DNA from: Candidatus Kapaibacterium sp.
GTDB lineage: Bacteria > Bacteroidota > Ignavibacteria > Kapaibacteriales > UBA961
Direction of reading: 5' to 3'
Length of the DNA stretch: 8,852 nt
Assembly (NCBI GenBank): GCA_023259575.1
Contig: JALRHN010000089.1
Coordinates: 1-8,852, forward strand
The notes beneath the pieces are model-generated. The model ran no database searches. It saw nothing but the letters and a program-made list of their open reading frames with translations, and was not told the DNA's origin. Below are positions 6,601 to 8,852 of the stretch, piece after piece; the stretch's first letter is position 1; each line of letters starts with the position of its first letter. The translations under genes were made by a program, and so were the position numbers.

Positions 6601-7913
6601 TCTAATACAATTGACTTTAATTTTTCTCCAGCTGCATCATTAGAATCACCCACTGCAACTATATTAAACCAATTTGTTGCAAATGCAGAATTTGAAGGTG
6701 TTTGAAATACTGTTGCTTGTATATATTGTTCTTGTGGAGTTACCAATATGTAAAATGGATCGAATTGAGTACCTTTGTCCCAATTGGCTGAATAGGAATA
6801 CTGCATCACTAATACTGGTTTATCAGCTTCCCATACAGATGTACCTCGAATGGATTCAACAGCACCCATGCCTCCCCATTGATTTATCTCTTCATAAAAT
6901 TCACCAGCCTGAAGATTTCCTTCTCGATTTCCTAATATTTTTCCTGTCACTTTATCATAGTATTTCATTTTCCAGCGAGTATTATTTTGAGAAGCAATAA
7001 TCCTGAAAAAATCACCTTTATTATCTCTTGAATACTCTACTGTGGCATATTTTTTACCCCATGCTTGAACAGGTGGAAGCATTTCAGAAATATGATCTCG
7101 ACCACTTGTATTATTTGCAGGAATCATACATCTTTGATGATAGGAGATAAGTCCGACAGGTTTATTAGATACAATTTTAGATCCACTCATATCAAATACT
7201 CCACGAGTGGTTGCATCCCCTTTAATATTATATACTTGGCCTTTCATTAACAATACTTTAATTGTAGATCCAAGTTTTGTACCTTTAGATGTTTTTGCTA
7301 TAGACCCACCTTTTCCTCGTAAATAGATAGATACTTCAGTATCATCTTCAGAAGCTACGATGCACATTCCTGTCGCCCATTTTCGAAATTCTAGGAAGTC
7401 ATAATAACTACAATGAATATACTCAGTGCCCCAAACACTTGTTGGCAATGCCAAATATCCTTCAGATGTAACTGGCTTTGCACTTAAAACATACACAGAT
7501 ACTGGTGCATCAGCAAATACGTGTATTGCTATATCATCTGGAATTTCATTTGAATTTACTTCCCAAGATGGAGATATAGAACCATCTCTGGTGCTAAATG
7601 TAACCACATCTAAGGCTCTTAAAGCTTTTTTTCTACTAAATCCTGCTCCGGGAACTTCTAAATTTACAACTGTATTAGAGCTCCCAGTAACATATACTTC
7701 TAATGCATTCAAAGGAGCATTTGGATTGTCATTCATTGGAAATACAAACCAAAAATCTTTGCCTTGAGCAGAATTATTGAGTACTGCTTCTGGTGCTGGG
7801 AATTTCTTCGCAACTTCAGGGAAAAGCTTGACTGGGCTTTGAGAAAATACTGTTGAAATATCTAACAACAGAAAACAAAATGAAAGCAAGAAAAGGTGTA
7901 GAAATTTCTTCAT
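3684..7913 (-). CDS. Large secreted surface protein: IgGFc-binding-type domain, ASH/Hydin-like repeats, T9SS sorting tail
   Basis: The 1409-residue product begins with a Sec signal peptide (Lys-Lys, then a hydrophobic stretch to about 20, likely cleavage near 24-26). Residues about 48-495 match the IgGFc-binding N-terminal-type domain: GKDFWFVFP (51-59), APVSVYVLS (136-144), KPVGLISYHQRCMIP (251-265), DHISEMLPPVQAWGKKY (273-289) and YIYGFSDFDSYGWP (482-495). A Cys-containing Ig-like module (about 505-612, DTLPPVLTRKEECGDF) follows, then about five ASH/Hydin-like beta-sandwich repeats (615-718, 719-830, 831-941, 942-1060, 1062-1173), recognisable by 'F/YGSV...N.GTDTL...F.P' patterns and GxG repeat ends. 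Residues 1174-1315 resemble a cohesin-like sandwich, and 1325-1409 a type A T9SS sorting domain (EISPNP, IEIYNSLGEKI, LPNGNYFCRI). It is probably exported and cell-surface attached. Adhesion is plausible; IgG binding is not implied. ATG 7913 has GGAGAAA 7 nt upstream. The frame is uninterrupted. Confidence 0.9.
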   Translation of the reverse strand: MKKFLHLFLLSFCFLLLDISTVFSQSPVKLFPEVAKKFPAPEAVLNNSAQGKDFWFVFPMNDNPNAPLNALEVYVTGSSNTVVNLEVPGAGFSRKKALRALDVVTFSTRDGSISPSWEVNSNEIPDDIAIHVFADAPVSVYVLSAKPVTSEGYLALPTSVWGTEYIHCSYYDFLEFRKWATGMCIVASEDDTEVSIYLRGKGGSIAKTSKGTKLGSTIKVLLMKGQVYNIKGDATTRGVFDMSGSKIVSNKPVGLISYHQRCMIPANNTSGRDHISEMLPPVQAWGKKYATVEYSRDNKGDFFRIIASQNNTRWKMKYYDKVTGKILGNREGNLQAGEFYEEINQWGGMGAVESIRGTSVWEADKPVLVMQYSYSANWDKGTQFDPFYILVTPQEQYIQATVFQTPSNSAFATNWFNIVAVGDSNDAAGEKLKSIVLDGKPIWITKPTLLSNRIPGTNLYWQNVKVTPGPHRITSNTVFGGYIYGFSDFDSYGWPAAMAIKKLDQVDTLPPVLTRKEECGDFTYTATELRNFGPPPDTAQIDQGIATIEMIDSISVNYKLELLTADKIVVDPKVTTFDFKLSVIDKTKDAFAIFVVLDRAGNYVIDSVRYTVNKLSLKPDPVNFGKVRVNTSQQKTVKIKNESLVILELKEIALQIGKNFKIISKDTSSLKPGEERDIVLEFTPDRESRDDKDILVDSLMAKTQCAVFAWQVQGLGVRPCIEVEEGWDAGKIALGNTVCKDQQSPGLRVFNRGSDTLTVTGILGVKPPFSVSTPTNPVFPFKIAPKQAVYFNSICFKAENTKSDSIIVQFESDSDGKDCSPNSLWIGTGIQPGLTVTDQDWGNRRVKTLQRREVYVTNSGSAPANVTTIELQKPQDANFRIIDVQPPVSTSAPYILRNDGSKITVTVEFEPVSEGKHQTTVIASADNAGSASGTVKGFGILPKIQVTGYEFTPDVLVGSYAATDGELIIANTSTTAPLFIESIDFSAAGPNAADFEWKNPGQLPKNISIMIAQDIRIPVRFKPTAVGKRIVAVDVKSDAAPGPGENPRIITNADIIGTGIETRFPDIKTTPIDYGSVILCDRPTGTATISNPGTDTLFIGSLEFNGGDQGSFAFTAPNYPLAIPPGGSYTVTVTFSPTENKDYAAIILVTPLNLKDANGNPKTAVIDVKGKGFSVPVEFSIDPPSTKIKAGNTIRYTIKGTCSDWTKADLKSLSVDMLFREDMLKYKSGSLQVESGLSGWTLNALESSKGVTFNGIGTKAANGSALFSAEFLVLLSDSTGFGIDLKGNTLDRSACVPVTTKPASVTLDGCFINGRLISFSGSGFALKEISPNPIESGEIAIQYSIGFSVKTIIEIYNSLGEKIALPVDQVLDAGDYRLSVPMNVLPNGNYFCRIHAGPFIEVKGFTINR

Positions 7914-8079
7914 CCTTACATTTCTCCGGGGAAGTATCTTAAAATGCTTGGTTTTTTATAAATATAAGAGCGCGCAAAATACATTTTTCTATTGATATTG
8001 ATTATCTTTTTTACGCTATGTGGAAATGTTTTTATGTTTTAATTACTTGACAATACATGAACTTCTAGTACATAGTTAT
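7914..8079 (-). other. AT-rich intergenic region upstream of the surface-protein gene
   Basis: These 166 bases separate the panC stop from the surface-protein start and probably hold the promoter of the latter. The minus strand has a TTGTCA (8053-8048) that resembles a -35 element, but the hexamer at 17-nt spacing, AACATT, is a poor -10. AT-rich TATATTTATAAA (7966-7955) offers -10-like words without a convincing -35. No exact TAnnTTTG box and no GC-rich hairpin with a T-run were found, so neither a panC terminator nor a definite promoter can be called. Confidence 0.35.
7921..7927 (-). promoter_or_regulatory. Strong Shine-Dalgarno sequence of the surface-protein gene
   Basis: GGAGAAA on the minus strand lies 7 nt before ATG 7913, the best ribosome binding site in the window. 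It fixes the start at the Met-Lys-Lys of the signal peptide. An ATG directly followed by TAA (7921-7916) overlaps its last base and is too close to the Shine-Dalgarno to be used. Confidence 0.7.
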
Positions 8080-8852
8080 TCATGACAACATATTATCTAT
8101 CAATCGTGTCTTACCCAAATATCCCGCTATTAAAAAAACTACTTTGCTTTTTTCTTGAAATATATCTGGCTCATACAATGTTTCTGCCTCAGCACATGAA
8201 GCATATTGTATATCAAATTGTGGTAATTCGGATAAAGTATCCAGCATATATCTATTTAATACGAGTCTATTTCGCTCGCCTAGCTGATATGCATTTTTTG
8301 CATTCATTAAAGCTTTGTAGATGATAGTAGATTGTTCCCTTTCATCTTTGTTTAGATATACATTTCGCGAACTTTTTGCCAAGCCATCTTCTTCTCTTAC
8401 GGTAGGAACTATATGCATTGAACAATCAATATGTAGATCTTGAATCAGCCTTTGAATTACCAATGTTTGCTGATAATCTTTTTGTCCAAAGTATGTATGA
8501 TGTGGCTTAGTACATAACAATAACTTAGCAACAACTGTTGCCACACCTTCAAAATGACCAGGCCTAAAAAAACCTTCGAATGTATTAGTGATATTTCCAA
8601 TAGAAATTGAAGTACTAAAGTTGGCAGGATACATCTCCTCTTTTGTTGGATAAAACAATATATTGCCTTGTGATTGCTCTATGATAGCGCAATCTCCTTC
8701 AAAGTTTTTAGGGTAAATTCCATAATCTTCAGTCGCAGAAAATTGCAATGGGTTAACAAATACACTAACTATAACGATATCATTTTCTGATGCAGCTTTT
8801 TGTATAAGTGCCGCATGGCCTTCATGCAAGAAGCCCATTGTCGGAACAAATC
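8080..8852 (-). CDS. panC: Pantothenate synthetase, 5' end cut by window edge
   Basis: PanC condenses pantoate with beta-alanine using ATP, through a pantoyl-adenylate, in the cytoplasmic pantothenate/CoA pathway. The frame is open through the right edge. Residues before the Met at 8838 read FVPT, giving the conserved FVPTMGFLHEGH motif with the HxGH nucleotide-binding signature, so that Met is internal and about 25 N-terminal residues lie outside the window. Other hallmarks, numbered from that Met, are VFVNPLQFSATEDYGIYP (26-43), FRPGHFEGVATVVAKLL (91-107), YFGQKDYQQTLVIQRL (116-131) and REEDGLAKSSRNVYLN (148-163), the KMSKS-like region. It ends at TGA 8082-8080 with LIDNMLS, a normal short C-terminal arm. 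No panB or panD is in view. Confidence 0.97.
   Translation of the reverse strand, partial: FVPTMGFLHEGHAALIQKAASENDIVIVSVFVNPLQFSATEDYGIYPKNFEGDCAIIEQSQGNILFYPTKEEMYPANFSTSISIGNITNTFEGFFRPGHFEGVATVVAKLLLCTKPHHTYFGQKDYQQTLVIQRLIQDLHIDCSMHIVPTVREEDGLAKSSRNVYLNKDEREQSTIIYKALMNAKNAYQLGERNRLVLNRYMLDTLSELPQFDIQYASCAEAETLYEPDIFQEKSKVVFLIAGYLGKTRLIDNMLS

Noticed and set aside
7426..7767. Plus-strand open frame of 113 codons
   Set aside because: It lies wholly inside the signal/IgGFc-binding-type coding region on the other strand and shows no recognisable motif. The minus-strand frame has clear domain signatures.
7916..7921. Minimal ATG-TAA start-stop upstream of the surface-protein gene
   Set aside because: The ATG overlaps the Shine-Dalgarno sequence itself, so a ribosome bound there could not initiate on it. 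Chance is the simplest explanation.
7970..7975. GCGCGC palindrome in an otherwise AT-rich intergenic region
   Set aside because: A 6-bp palindrome alone is too short to support an operator or restriction-related claim, and no second copy or flanking symmetry was found.
8080..8838. panC starting at the Met at 8838
   Set aside because: That Met is the internal Met of the FVPTMGFLHEGH motif. The frame continues to the window edge, so the gene is partial rather than shortened.

Overview
All recognisable genes in this window lie on the minus strand. Read in the direction of transcription the order is panC (5' end beyond the right edge), a 1409-residue secreted surface protein, purK, a CCA tRNA nucleotidyltransferase gene, and a Memo-family gene (3' end beyond the left edge). 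The DNA is AT-rich. The clearest pointer to the host is the large protein: it has a Sec signal peptide and a C-terminal type IX secretion (T9SS) sorting domain, and T9SS is characteristic of the Bacteroidota/FCB group. An IgGFc-binding-type domain followed by several ASH/Hydin-like ('choice-of-anchor D') repeats and a T9SS tail, next to a bacterial Memo protein with an N-terminal extension, suggests a deep Chlorobi/Ignavibacteria/Kapabacteria-type lineage. That finer placement is inference.

Layout. At 8080-8852 is panC (pantothenate synthetase), missing about 25 N-terminal residues at the window edge. A 166-bp AT-rich gap (7914-8079) leads into the surface protein gene (3684-7913), which has a good Shine-Dalgarno sequence. 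Behind it lies a 136-bp gap (3548-3683) with a probable Rho-independent terminator and a possible Bacteroidota-type promoter box for what follows. purK (2378-3547), cca (917-2356) and the Memo gene (2-895) then follow with two 21-bp gaps and probably form one operon. An 8-bp hairpin spans the cca stop codon and the leader of the Memo gene.

Roles. panC (pantothenate/CoA), purK (purine synthesis) and cca (tRNA 3'-end maturation) are housekeeping genes. The Memo protein is conserved but its bacterial function is not settled. The surface protein is the one lineage-specific accessory gene, apparently its own transcription unit between housekeeping genes. I see no CRISPR array, insertion sequence, RNA gene, phage feature or defence system. 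The items most worth a second look are the architecture of the surface protein, the truncated Memo protein, and the small RNA-structure elements between genes.
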